Positions 49,288 to 58,308 of a stretch of 64,000 nucleotides of DNA are shown piece by piece. The DNA is taken from NCBI GenBank assembly GCA_905479625.1, contig CAJQNF010000059.1:1-64000 (forward strand). The letters run 5' to 3'. Source of the stretch: an uncultured Flavobacteriaceae bacterium. Its GTDB lineage: Bacteria > Bacteroidota > Bacteroidia > Flavobacteriales > Flavobacteriaceae. The notes under the pieces were generated by a model. The model searched no databases. It saw nothing but the letters and a program-made list of their open reading frames with translations, and was not told where the DNA came from. A program made the translations under genes and the position numbers. The number at the start of each line of letters is the position of its first letter. Within the stretch, counting starts at the first letter, position 1.

Positions 49288-50049
49288 TCAGTCATAACTA
49301 TTATTGGTATCCATTTCACAAAGTTTGACCATGGCGTTGGAAACTTTTTGAGTCACTTCTTTAAAAAATAATTTTCCCTTTTCTTTACTCGCAAATTTAG
49401 GATCTCCTATACCCGTATCCTCAGTCACTTTGGACCATTTTCTCTCGGTCCAGAGCCAGCTTTCCGAGAATTCAGAAATGTTATGCTTTTTCTCTTTTCC
49501 TTCTCCCCATTCCGATTTAGGCAAGACCAACTCAGGTTTCAAATGCAATAACAAACTGGTTTCCATTTCTTCAGCATGATCACCATCCATCTCAAAATAT
49601 TTTTTGCGTTCCATGGCTTGAAACCAATTCGAAGTAGCCAAAAACATCTCCGGAAATTCAAGCCCAAGCTCTCGGAGCATCGTCTTAAAATCATTACCAC
49701 CATGACTATTAAATATCAATAATTTATGGATTCCTTGCCTGTTTAAAACCGTGATAATGTCTCTGAGGATGGCCAACTGAGTAGAAGGATTCAAGTTAAT
49801 ATCCAGATAAATATCACTTTGTCCGGTATTTACTCCAAAAGGTATGGTGGGCAAAACAATAAGCTTTGAACCTTTTTCCCAGGCCAGTCTTGCCGATTCT
49901 GCCGCAAGAAAATCAGACTCAATATTATCCGTGGCATAGGGTAAATGATAATTATGTGCTTCAGTTGCACCCCAGGGTAAAATGGCAAGTTCTATCTTTT
50001 CATCCTTCAGATGCTTCCAATTTGTTTCAGCTAAAATATAGGGTCTCAT
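49288..50049 (-). CDS. Creatininase/creatinine amidohydrolase-family protein
   Basis: 'LAILPWGATEAHNYHLPYATDN', 'LLIFNSHGGND', 'DGDHAEEMETSLLLHLKPELV'. Confidence 0.9.
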   Translation of the reverse strand: MRPYILAETNWKHLKDEKIELAILPWGATEAHNYHLPYATDNIESDFLAAESARLAWEKGSKLIVLPTIPFGVNTGQSDIYLDINLNPSTQLAILRDIITVLNRQGIHKLLIFNSHGGNDFKTMLRELGLEFPEMFLATSNWFQAMERKKYFEMDGDHAEEMETSLLLHLKPELVLPKSEWGEGKEKKHNISEFSESWLWTERKWSKVTEDTGIGDPKFASKEKGKLFFKEVTQKVSNAMVKLCEMDTNNSYD

Positions 50050-50208
50050 AAGTTTGATTTGGATGACGTTAAGATAGCACTAAAAAGGAAAATTGGAAAA
50101 TGAATTTGTAATAAATATTGACTATAAATCATTGTCAAAATCTCAAACTAGTAAATCTCACAACAACTCTTACCACATAATATATGGCTGATCACAGCCC
50201 CTTAAAAA

Positions 50209-50246
50209 TAAAAAACTCCATGAAAATAATTTCCATAGAGTTTTTC
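50209..50246 (-). terminator. Probable intrinsic terminator
   Basis: AAAAACTCCATGAAA..TTTCCATAGAGTTTTT imperfect inverted repeat just downstream of the 50313-50897 minus-strand gene. Confidence 0.55.
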
Positions 50247-50312
50247 TAATTTATCCTCAATCAAACTACAGTCCCAAAAAAAAGAAAACTGTAAAATGAT
50301 ATAAAAAATCAA

Positions 50313-50897
50313 CTATTCTTCTACAGCTCCTACCTTTTCAAGGGCAATTGCAACGGCTTCCGCATAAGTAAGAATTAAGACTTCACCGATATGAAGCTCG
50401 GTCATTAACTTTTCATCCTCCATAGGTATACTTACAAAATTCCCATTTGGCCCGCTAACTGTTGCCACCATAAATGGTCTGTTTAATGCTTCAATAGTTA
50501 CTACAGCTTTCACAACTGCACCAACAACAGCTGCAGGATCAATTCCTTCAGGAGCCTTACCTGCTTCTGCTATCATTTGAACCGGTTCTGCAACTTCTTC
50601 AGGAGTTGGATCGCGAAATTCTGCCTTTAAATAAGTAAAGTACTCGAATTTTATGACATCATCTACGGCAATTTCATCGAAACGCTCTACGTCTTCTCCT
50701 GCGGTCATTGTTACCAGCCCTCCATCAGTTCCCATAAGGGTAATTTCTTTGGTTTCAGCATTAATTTCTGTAACGGTACCCTGCATACTTACCTGATCCC
50801 ACTTTTCTCTTGAAGGTCTTTTATCCTGAGCATAGGTATTAACTGATAAAAAAGCCATTACTAAACATACAATAGCATAAATTTTTGGTGATTTCAT
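50313..50897 (-). CDS. Secreted protein of unknown function
   Basis: Signal peptide 'CLVMAFLSVNTYAQ'; 194 aa; no recognised catalytic motif. Confidence 0.65.
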   Translation of the reverse strand: MKSPKIYAIVCLVMAFLSVNTYAQDKRPSREKWDQVSMQGTVTEINAETKEITLMGTDGGLVTMTAGEDVERFDEIAVDDVIKFEYFTYLKAEFRDPTPEEVAEPVQMIAEAGKAPEGIDPAAVVGAVVKAVVTIEALNRPFMVATVSGPNGNFVSIPMEDEKLMTELHIGEVLILTYAEAVAIALEKVGAVEE

Positions 50898-51020
50898 GTT
50901 TCAATTTTTATTTTAAAATTAGGTTTTGTTTATGTTGCCGCTAAGATAGGCCTATTCAATCAATTTTTGCATCAAACTAATCATATAAAATCCCAGAATT
51001 CCTTTGGTTATCATCACTCT

Positions 51021-52367
51021 TTAAACACTTGCTGAAATAACAATCTTACCCTGCAGCGGGGAAACGTTAAAGATGATATAATTTCCTCGATCATCTTTAT
51101 TGATTTCAAGACCTGTAGTAATTTCCTTATCGTTACTCTTTACTTTAACACTTTTCCAACTTCCTGGAACGTATGTTTTAAAGGTGAGAGGCACATTGTA
51201 AATTGTAGGATCAAGATCAGATAAAAAAGTCAACGATATTGACCCATCCTCAACATCACTAATGATGTCAATATTTTGTCTTTGCTTGATATATTTGGTC
51301 ACATCGGCAAAAGTGGCTACCCAGAGATCATTCTCTTTTTCTTTTATAAAAGTGAAATAATCTTGCAATTCCTCAGCCGTTTTTGGTTCCCATCCGAAAT
51401 TATCCACGCCGTGAAAAACAAGTACCAGCCAAATATTATCGTTGGCCAGACATTTGTCTATCCATGACTTCATAAGATCCATACTCGAATTGGTCAGGGG
51501 CCCTCTTTGCCATTGCACATATTCATTTTCAGATGCTCCCGGATCCTGATCACTCGATCTGTTAAATTCATCCAGGTAGGTCTCGGGCATACGATTGCGT
51601 AATGCGGGATATACTGACCTAGCGTATTCCATAACTCTTTCATTTTCTGTACCATATGGGCACTCAACTGAAAATGTAAACTCCTCACCTAGATGTTTAG
51701 ATATATCCATTTTACTTTGCTCCAGCTCATATAATAAGTTGGCCTCATCCAACACGGCCATCCGCGGATGCGTAATACTATGGCTGGCAATTTCATGACC
51801 TTCAGCTGTATATTTCCTTAAATCATCCCATGAAGTTGTGTCTTGTGGATTATCATGATACACCACTTCATCAGTATCCTTTAAGTTACCGTTGCGTAAT
51901 TTCTTATAGGCTTCATCTATGGATTTATAAGCTTCTGTAATCTTACCTGATTCAAAAAGTGACCCTGCGTTTGAATGTGCCATTAATCCTTGATTTGGCC
52001 CTGTAAATCCTATCAAGGAAGCTCTTTCAAAGAAGTTATCTGCATTGGTTTTGATCAAGTCGGTTTCCCGGATAATGTCATCTTTAGATCTTCCTATAAA
52101 TCTACCCTCTTCCGATCCGTATACCTTTCCTGTCAGGACAAAAAACGTAGCAGGAAGGTTCAATTTGTTCATGATTGGTCTGGCTACGGTAAATTGGGTG
52201 ATGATCCCATCATCATAAGTTATAGATACGGCAGATTTCTTGTTTCCCTGCCATTTTGATACTGTAGTCTGTCCCACATGTTGATCTTGACTATTGTTAC
52301 AACTCAACAATATCAGTCCAATAAACAAGATGGTCATGGTTTTTTTGATCAATTCCGACTTTTGCAT
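51021..52367 (-). CDS. Polysaccharide deacetylase-family lipoprotein
   Basis: Lipobox 'GLILLSC'; 'SAVSITYDDGIITQFTVARPIMNKLNLPATFF' and 'EGHEIASHSITHPRM' NodB motifs. Confidence 0.87.
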   Translation of the reverse strand: MQKSELIKKTMTILFIGLILLSCNNSQDQHVGQTTVSKWQGNKKSAVSITYDDGIITQFTVARPIMNKLNLPATFFVLTGKVYGSEEGRFIGRSKDDIIRETDLIKTNADNFFERASLIGFTGPNQGLMAHSNAGSLFESGKITEAYKSIDEAYKKLRNGNLKDTDEVVYHDNPQDTTSWDDLRKYTAEGHEIASHSITHPRMAVLDEANLLYELEQSKMDISKHLGEEFTFSVECPYGTENERVMEYARSVYPALRNRMPETYLDEFNRSSDQDPGASENEYVQWQRGPLTNSSMDLMKSWIDKCLANDNIWLVLVFHGVDNFGWEPKTAEELQDYFTFIKEKENDLWVATFADVTKYIKQRQNIDIISDVEDGSISLTFLSDLDPTIYNVPLTFKTYVPGSWKSVKVKSNDKEITTGLEINKDDRGNYIIFNVSPLQGKIVISASV

Positions 52368-52616
52368 TTTTTTATTGATTTAAAATTCACCACTTGTGAA
52401 TCTGACTTAAATATAATTATTTAAAACTTTTTAGAAATGCAAATTACATATAACTATTGGCAGCAGTTATCTAAGAATTTCGTCTTTGCTAAAAATTAAC
52501 TCAAACCATTAAACTATTATGCAAATAACCGGTCTAAATACTTGAAGAAAACAAAATAAAAATCATTAATTTTATTCTTGATCATAAAACTGAATTCTCA
52601 TTAAAATCAATGCCCT

Positions 52617-53123
52617 ATGCTTAAAAAAATTTTACTTACGTTGCTTGCATTATTTTTGATCATCCAACTGTTCAGACCTGAAAAAAACAATTCAAATGAC
52701 CTGACATACGCCGTATCAAAAAAATATGAAGTACCCGAAGAGGTAGCAATGATCTTAAAAAACGCTTGTAACGATTGCCATACCAATAATACGGTTTATC
52801 CCTGGTACGCTAATATACAACCTGCTGCCTGGTGGCTTGATGAACATGTTGTAGATGGAAAAAGACATTTGAACTTATCGGATTTCACCAATTTACCCAT
52901 TGCAGTTCAAAATCATAAATTTGAAGAAATCGTTGAAGTCATCGATGAAAATGAAATGCCTTTGGAATCGTATACCTATCTGGGGCTACATCAAGAGGCA
53001 AATTTAACCTCATCAGAAAAGGACATTATAAAAGGATGGGCTGCTAAACAAATGGATTATTTAAAATCCAATTATCCGGCAGATAGTCTTATTATGAAGC
53101 GCAGACAACCGAAAAAACAATAG
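52617..53123 (+). CDS. Haem-binding domain protein (Haem_bd family)
   Basis: 'EEVAMILKNACNDCHTNNTVYPWYANIQPAAWWLDEHVVDGKRHLNLSDF' with CxxCH. Confidence 0.88.
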   Translation: MLKKILLTLLALFLIIQLFRPEKNNSNDLTYAVSKKYEVPEEVAMILKNACNDCHTNNTVYPWYANIQPAAWWLDEHVVDGKRHLNLSDFTNLPIAVQNHKFEEIVEVIDENEMPLESYTYLGLHQEANLTSSEKDIIKGWAAKQMDYLKSNYPADSLIMKRRQPKKQ

Positions 53124-53147
53124 CGAACCTTAAGATCTGTATTGGAT

Positions 53148-54314
53148 TTAATGACTATAAAACTCCATTGCTTTAGTTGCTCTTTTATCATGATCAAACA
53201 AGGTTGCATTATCCCAATGTGATCCCTGACCCCATAAGGTCATACATTTGGTAGAAACCCATGCTGGCTCCCAGTAAATAAGCCCCTCACCTCCGGCTTC
53301 TTGGATGTTTTTCTTCAATTGCTTCAAATAATCCAATTGACCTTGTTGCGTTGCCGGAAAACCTGATATAAGTGCCTTGGTATCTAAAATGTTATTTGCT
53401 GTATCGACATTATCCATAGTATAAGGATAAGCAGTTTCAACTATCATCAATCTCTTTTTATGACGCTCAATTAATAATTTGAATGCATCTCCTACCTCAT
53501 TCAAATCATATTCGGACCAAATAGGGTAGTATGACAAACCTATCCAGTCATAGTCAGTTAACCCATTTTCTGCAGCTTCTTTAAACCACCACAATGCATT
53601 CTCTGGCTGGGCGATATGGAGCATAACTCCTATCTCTTTATTTTGTTCCTTGGAAACCTGTCGTACGGCTTCTATACCTTTATTGATCAAATAAGCGTTT
53701 CTATCCCAGTCAATGGGCCATACCAATTCTTCTCCTTGCAGTATCATTGGGTTTATCTCGTTGCCCACTTGAACAATTTCTGGAAGCAATTGTTCCTTTG
53801 CAAGATCAATCAGTATTTTGTAGGTATAGTCGTAGAGTAAAGAACCTAACTTATCCTTATCATTAATAGCTGTTTCCCAAGCCACGGGTATTTTCTGCTT
53901 TGCCGGATCCGTCCAGGTGTCTGAATAGTGAAAATCCAATAGTACCTGCATCCCCTCTTCTTTTGCCCTTCTAATTGTTTTTAAAACATCCTCGTAATCA
54001 GAATAGGATGTCCATTCCGGGTTATGCCACAAACGGACACGAACCAAATTTGCACCAGCCTCGCTAAAAATAGTATAAGGATCTTGAACAAGATTTTGAG
54101 AATTTTTATAAACAGCACCGCAATCAATCATTTCATTAACATAGGATAGATCAGCACCGTAATAGAAATCAGTTTTTGCTTCAGGAGTATCCGGAATATT
54201 TGACTCGGGCAGTCCTATGGGGTCCACACCTTCCTGAGGCAGATCCTTACTGTTGCATGATAGCAAAACTGCGCAGGCTAGAAATAGTAAATTTATCATA
54301 TTTGGCTTAATCAT
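53148..54314 (-). CDS. GH53 arabinogalactan endo-beta-1,4-galactanase lipoprotein
   Basis: Lipobox 'CAVLLSC'; 'GADLSYVNEM', 'GANLVRVRLWHNP', 'VLLDFHYSDTWTDPAKQ', 'QVGNEINPMILQGE', 'MIVETAYPY'. Confidence 0.93.
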   Translation of the reverse strand: MIKPNMINLLFLACAVLLSCNSKDLPQEGVDPIGLPESNIPDTPEAKTDFYYGADLSYVNEMIDCGAVYKNSQNLVQDPYTIFSEAGANLVRVRLWHNPEWTSYSDYEDVLKTIRRAKEEGMQVLLDFHYSDTWTDPAKQKIPVAWETAINDKDKLGSLLYDYTYKILIDLAKEQLLPEIVQVGNEINPMILQGEELVWPIDWDRNAYLINKGIEAVRQVSKEQNKEIGVMLHIAQPENALWWFKEAAENGLTDYDWIGLSYYPIWSEYDLNEVGDAFKLLIERHKKRLMIVETAYPYTMDNVDTANNILDTKALISGFPATQQGQLDYLKQLKKNIQEAGGEGLIYWEPAWVSTKCMTLWGQGSHWDNATLFDHDKRATKAMEFYSH

Positions 54315-54390
54315 TGATTCAAATAATTAACTTAAATCTGACGAAATGGCTTCTCAATTCATTTATTTTCAAAGGTAATCAATAACAAAA

Positions 54391-54418
54391 AAAAAGCCCA
54401 TCATCAGATGGGCTTTTT
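54391..54418 (-). terminator. Bidirectional-capable Rho-independent terminator after the cold-shock gene
   Basis: A-run + GCCCATC-ATCA-GATGGGC + T-run; A-run on plus strand gives T-run for minus-strand transcript. Confidence 0.88.
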
Positions 54419-54439
54419 AGTAAGTGTAAAAAAATTTTA

Positions 54440-54634
54440 TTATGAGATAACTCTAACGTTAACTGCATTTAATCCTTTTTTTCCTTGTTCTAGTTCAAAC
54501 TCTACTTCGTCATTTTCACGAATTTCGTCTACAAGACCTGAAACGTGTACAAAATGTTCTTTACCTGTTCCTTCCTCGCTTATGAAACCGAATCCTTTAG
54601 CGTCATTGAAGAATTTTACTTTACCTGTATTCAT
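54440..54634 (-). CDS. Cold-shock protein (CspA family)
   Basis: 'GKVKFFNDAKGFGFISEEGTGKEHFVHVSGL', 'VEFELEQGKKGLNAVNV'. Confidence 0.95.
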   Translation of the reverse strand: MNTGKVKFFNDAKGFGFISEEGTGKEHFVHVSGLVDEIRENDEVEFELEQGKKGLNAVNVRVIS

Positions 54635-54659
54635 TTTAAAAATATTTATTAATTTAGTG

Positions 54660-54667
54660 CAAAGATA
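54660..54667 (-). promoter_or_regulatory. Bacteroidota-type -7 promoter element upstream of cold-shock gene
   Basis: Minus strand reads TATCTTTG, matching TAnnTTTG, 26 nt upstream of the ATG. Confidence 0.6.
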
Positions 54668-54835
54668 CGCATATTTATGAAATAATTTCGTTTTTCGTAA
54701 AAAATAATAATTTTTTTCCTTTCCTATAGTATAAATGTCAAAAAATCAAGGCAGCTCAACTAATTCCTAAAGACCAAACCTTTTATCACAAGCTTGCGGA
54801 GAAACTCAAAATTAAGAGGCTTTATGCCAACTTGA

Positions 54836-54859
54836 AATTAAACTTGTACAAGTTTAATT
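54836..54859. promoter_or_regulatory. 24-bp perfect palindrome (candidate operator) upstream of moxR/bat operon
   Basis: AATTAAACTTGTACAAGTTTAATT is its own reverse complement; followed by TATCTTTA, ATG at 54890. Confidence 0.65.
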
Positions 54860-54889
54860 ATCTTTAAGCAAATTTTAATTAATCCCATT

Positions 54890-55852
54890 ATGACGGCACA
54901 TCAATCAATATTGCACTTGAAAAATAAAATGTCTATATCAATTATAGGACAAGAAACTTTGATTGATCGACTGATATTAGTCCTACTTGCAAATGGAAAT
55001 ATGCTTTTAGAAGGTTTGCCTGGTTTGGCAAAAACAAGGGCTATCAAATCCTTGGCCAAGGAATTGGATTGTGGATTGAGCCGTATTCAATTTACTCCTG
55101 ACCTTTTGCCTTCTGACATAACCGGGACCGAAATTTATCAACCGGAGTCAAAAGAAAAATTCATTTTTCAACATGGCCCAATATTCAGTAACCTGATTCT
55201 TGCCGATGAGATCAACAGATCTCCTGCAAAGGTGCAATCGGCACTTTTGGAGGCTATGGAAGAACGACAGGTTTCAGTCGCTGGAAAGACCTATAAAATG
55301 GAGCCATTATTTATGGTAATGGCAACACAAAATCCTGTAGAACAAGAAGGTACTTATCCGCTTCCTGAAGCCCAAATGGATAGATTCCTAATGCACGTGA
55401 TGATTGATTACCCAGATGATGAATCAGAACTTAAAATTCTCAGGCTCAACAGAGAAGAGCAAACTAAACAAGTAAAAGAAGGCACAAAACTTTCTCCCCA
55501 GGTAATTTTTGATGCAAGAAAGGAGATAGATCAGGTAACTATATCTGAAAATATGGAAAAATACATAGTCGATATTGTATCGGCAACAAGATACCCAAAA
55601 AAGTACAGTGAAGAACTTGACAATTGGCTAGATTATGGGGCCAGCCCAAGAGGAAGTATCGCTATTGATCGTGCCTGTCGTACTCACGCCTGGATGAATG
55701 GAAAAGATTTTGTTACCCCCGACAATATCAGAGCCATAGTGCATGATTGTTTGCGTCATAGACTGATTCTCAGCTATGAAGCTAATGCTGATGGGATAAC
55801 TCCAGATCATGTGCTTGATGAAATTTTACAACAAGTAGCTGTAATTGCATGA
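54890..55852 (+). CDS. moxR: MoxR-family AAA+ ATPase
   Basis: 'LLEGLPGLAKTRAIKSLA', 'RIQFTPDLLPSDITGTEIY', 'LADEINRSPAKVQSALLEAMEERQVSV', 'ATQNPVEQEGTYPLPEAQMDRF'. Confidence 0.95.
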   Translation: MTAHQSILHLKNKMSISIIGQETLIDRLILVLLANGNMLLEGLPGLAKTRAIKSLAKELDCGLSRIQFTPDLLPSDITGTEIYQPESKEKFIFQHGPIFSNLILADEINRSPAKVQSALLEAMEERQVSVAGKTYKMEPLFMVMATQNPVEQEGTYPLPEAQMDRFLMHVMIDYPDDESELKILRLNREEQTKQVKEGTKLSPQVIFDARKEIDQVTISENMEKYIVDIVSATRYPKKYSEELDNWLDYGASPRGSIAIDRACRTHAWMNGKDFVTPDNIRAIVHDCLRHRLILSYEANADGITPDHVLDEILQQVAVIA

Positions 55853-56787
55853 CATTAATGAATAAGCCCGGTACATATCCCAAAAACATTTTTGTTTCCT
55901 TGAATGATCTTCTTAAGATGGAACATCTTTCAAAGGGCTTTAGCTTTTTAGCCAGTAAGCAAAAGGTCAGAAGTCTTTTAGGAGGAAAACATGCGTCAAA
56001 ACTCAGAGGACGTGGATTGGATTTTGAGGAAGTACGACATTATGTACCTGGTGATGACATTCGAAATATTGACTGGAAAGTGACTGCCAGAACCCAAAAA
56101 ACACATTCACGGGTTTATAGTGAAGAAAAGGAAAAACCAACACTTATCGTTGTAGATCAGTCAAAATCTATGTTTTTCGGCTCTCAAAAAAAGACAAAAT
56201 CAGTTGTGGCAGCTGAATTGGCAGCTTTGACAGCATTTAAAGTACTCAAAGAAGGAGATCGAGTGGGCGGCATTGTGTTTGCAGACAATGGTATTGACAT
56301 CGTTTATCCGAAGCGTGACAGGAAAAATATCTTGCGTTTCCTGGAAAAAATAGTGACGCGTAACAGAGAGCTTATCGATTCAAAACCTATCGAGTTTGAC
56401 AAGGCCCTTGCCGAAACCTTAGCCAAGGTGAAAAATATAGTAACCCATGATTTTCTAGTAGTAATAATTAGTGATTTTCAAAGATACAGGCCTGAATTAA
56501 TAAAATTTATCACGCGGATCTCAAGACATAATGATGTGATTTTAGCCAAGGTTTACGATCCGATGGAAAAATCGATTCCAAAAAAGAAATTAATTGCAGG
56601 CAATGGAGAAAAACAACTTCTTATTGATGGAGAAAATGCGAGCCTTAGACAAGAGTTCAAGGATGATTTTGATGGTGAATTTGAAAAATTTAAGGTTGAG
56701 ATGAAAAAGCATCGAATTCCCGTTTTATCAGTCAACACGGTACATGAAACGGATGTTCAATTAAAAGAATTATTCAAAAGAACATGA
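55849..56787 (+). CDS. DUF58-domain (VWA-like) protein
   Basis: 'GLDFEEVRHYVPGDDIRNIDWKVTARTQKTHSRVYSEEKEKPTLIVVDQSKSM'. Confidence 0.93.
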   Translation: MTLMNKPGTYPKNIFVSLNDLLKMEHLSKGFSFLASKQKVRSLLGGKHASKLRGRGLDFEEVRHYVPGDDIRNIDWKVTARTQKTHSRVYSEEKEKPTLIVVDQSKSMFFGSQKKTKSVVAAELAALTAFKVLKEGDRVGGIVFADNGIDIVYPKRDRKNILRFLEKIVTRNRELIDSKPIEFDKALAETLAKVKNIVTHDFLVVIISDFQRYRPELIKFITRISRHNDVILAKVYDPMEKSIPKKKLIAGNGEKQLLIDGENASLRQEFKDDFDGEFEKFKVEMKKHRIPVLSVNTVHETDVQLKELFKRT

Positions 56788-57323
56788 TAGTGACGATAAT
56801 CGAATTTTTTGCAAATATTTCTGCGGTCTCAACTTCATTGATTCAAGAACCGGCTGTGGTTGTGGCAGATCAGGACCTTGGCCCGATATGGGAACCAGAT
56901 CCTGTAAAATTTTCATTTGAGACACCTGCCTGGTATGTTGTTGGCATCTTGATATTTTTAACATGCTGCTATCTGATACTTCGTCGGATTATACATTACA
57001 GACAGAATGCCTACAGAAGAGAAGCCATAAAAGAATTAACCCAAATAAACCAATCTAACTCAAATAATGAGTTACATCTGCAATTATCAGAATTGTTAGT
57101 CATTCTAAAAATGGTCGCCTTTAAAGCTTATGGAAGAAAGAATGTGGCAACTCTTTATGGAAAACCTTGGTTGCTATTTCTCGAATCCAAAGCAAAAAAC
57201 ACCCCTTTTAGTAATTATGAAGCGATTATATCCAGGACGATCTATGAAAATGCAAGGCCGGATATTAAGGAATTAGATGAATTGAAGCGTCTTTCAAAAA
57301 AATGGATACAAACACATGCCTGA
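56784..57323 (+). CDS. DUF4381-like membrane protein of the Bat operon
   Basis: Single TM segment, position between DUF58 and BatA, 4-nt overlaps. Confidence 0.7.
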   Translation: MIVTIIEFFANISAVSTSLIQEPAVVVADQDLGPIWEPDPVKFSFETPAWYVVGILIFLTCCYLILRRIIHYRQNAYRREAIKELTQINQSNSNNELHLQLSELLVILKMVAFKAYGRKNVATLYGKPWLLFLESKAKNTPFSNYEAIISRTIYENARPDIKELDELKRLSKKWIQTHA

Positions 57324-58308
57324 TAATTTTGAAATAGCGTATCCCTGGATTTTTATTTTGATCCTTTTGCCAGTATTTATATACTGGCTGGCTCCTGCTT
57401 TTAGAATCAAAAGCGCATCTCTTCAAGTACCAAATCTAGAAAAAACGGCGTCTCTCACGGGACTTAAACCCAAAGATTCGGCTTTGGTAACCAAAAAAAA
57501 TAAATTAGTCTCATTCCTCCTTTTTATCATTTGGGTGCTGATTTTGATGACCCTTTCTTCCCCAAGATTGGTTGGAGAACCTGAACTCAAAATCAAAACA
57601 TCACGTAATTTTTTGATCGTTGCCGACATTTCCTTTAGTATGGCCAATTCAGATTGGGTCATCGAAGGTAAAAGAACTACCCGCTGGGAGGCGGTCAAGA
57701 GCGTGATGCATGAATTCATTGAAAAAAGAACAGGTGACCGAATGGGTCTGATATTTTTTGGTTCAAGTGCTTATGTTCAGGTTCCGTTTACCTCAGATCT
57801 TAAAACAATGGAGCTTCTTTTGGAGGAGGCAGATGTGGGGATGGCAGGCCAAATGACCAATATAGGAAAAGCCGTAGTAAAAGGCATTGAAATGTTTGAT
57901 CAGGATACCATCAAGACCAAAGTCATGCTTGTTCTTACCGATGGTGTCGATTCCGGAACCGAGATTCTGCCCTTAGATGCTGCAGACCTGGCAAAAAAAG
58001 ATAGTATCCATATTTATACTTTGGGTATAGGAGATCCTGAAAATTCGGGTTCAGATCTCGATGAACAAACTTTAAAAGAGATTTCAGAAATGACTGACGC
58101 CAGATATTTTCGAGCTATAGATACTGAGCAACTATCTGAGATTTATGCTGAACTGGATAAACTTGAACCCATCGAGTACGAAGAAGAAACTTTTATACCT
58201 GCTACCCTACTCTATTATTATCCGTTAACCCTTGCTATTGTCTTGACTTTAATACTTTCATTGATGCTCGGAATTGTTTCACTGCTCAAAAACAAAAGAG
58301 ATGGATGA
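57316..58308 (+). CDS. batA: BatA: VWA-domain membrane protein
   Basis: 'FLIVADISFSMANSDW' MIDAS, 'LVLTDGVDSGTEI', terminal TM segments. Confidence 0.88.
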   Translation: MPDNFEIAYPWIFILILLPVFIYWLAPAFRIKSASLQVPNLEKTASLTGLKPKDSALVTKKNKLVSFLLFIIWVLILMTLSSPRLVGEPELKIKTSRNFLIVADISFSMANSDWVIEGKRTTRWEAVKSVMHEFIEKRTGDRMGLIFFGSSAYVQVPFTSDLKTMELLLEEADVGMAGQMTNIGKAVVKGIEMFDQDTIKTKVMLVLTDGVDSGTEILPLDAADLAKKDSIHIYTLGIGDPENSGSDLDEQTLKEISEMTDARYFRAIDTEQLSEIYAELDKLEPIEYEEETFIPATLLYYYPLTLAIVLTLILSLMLGIVSLLKNKRDG

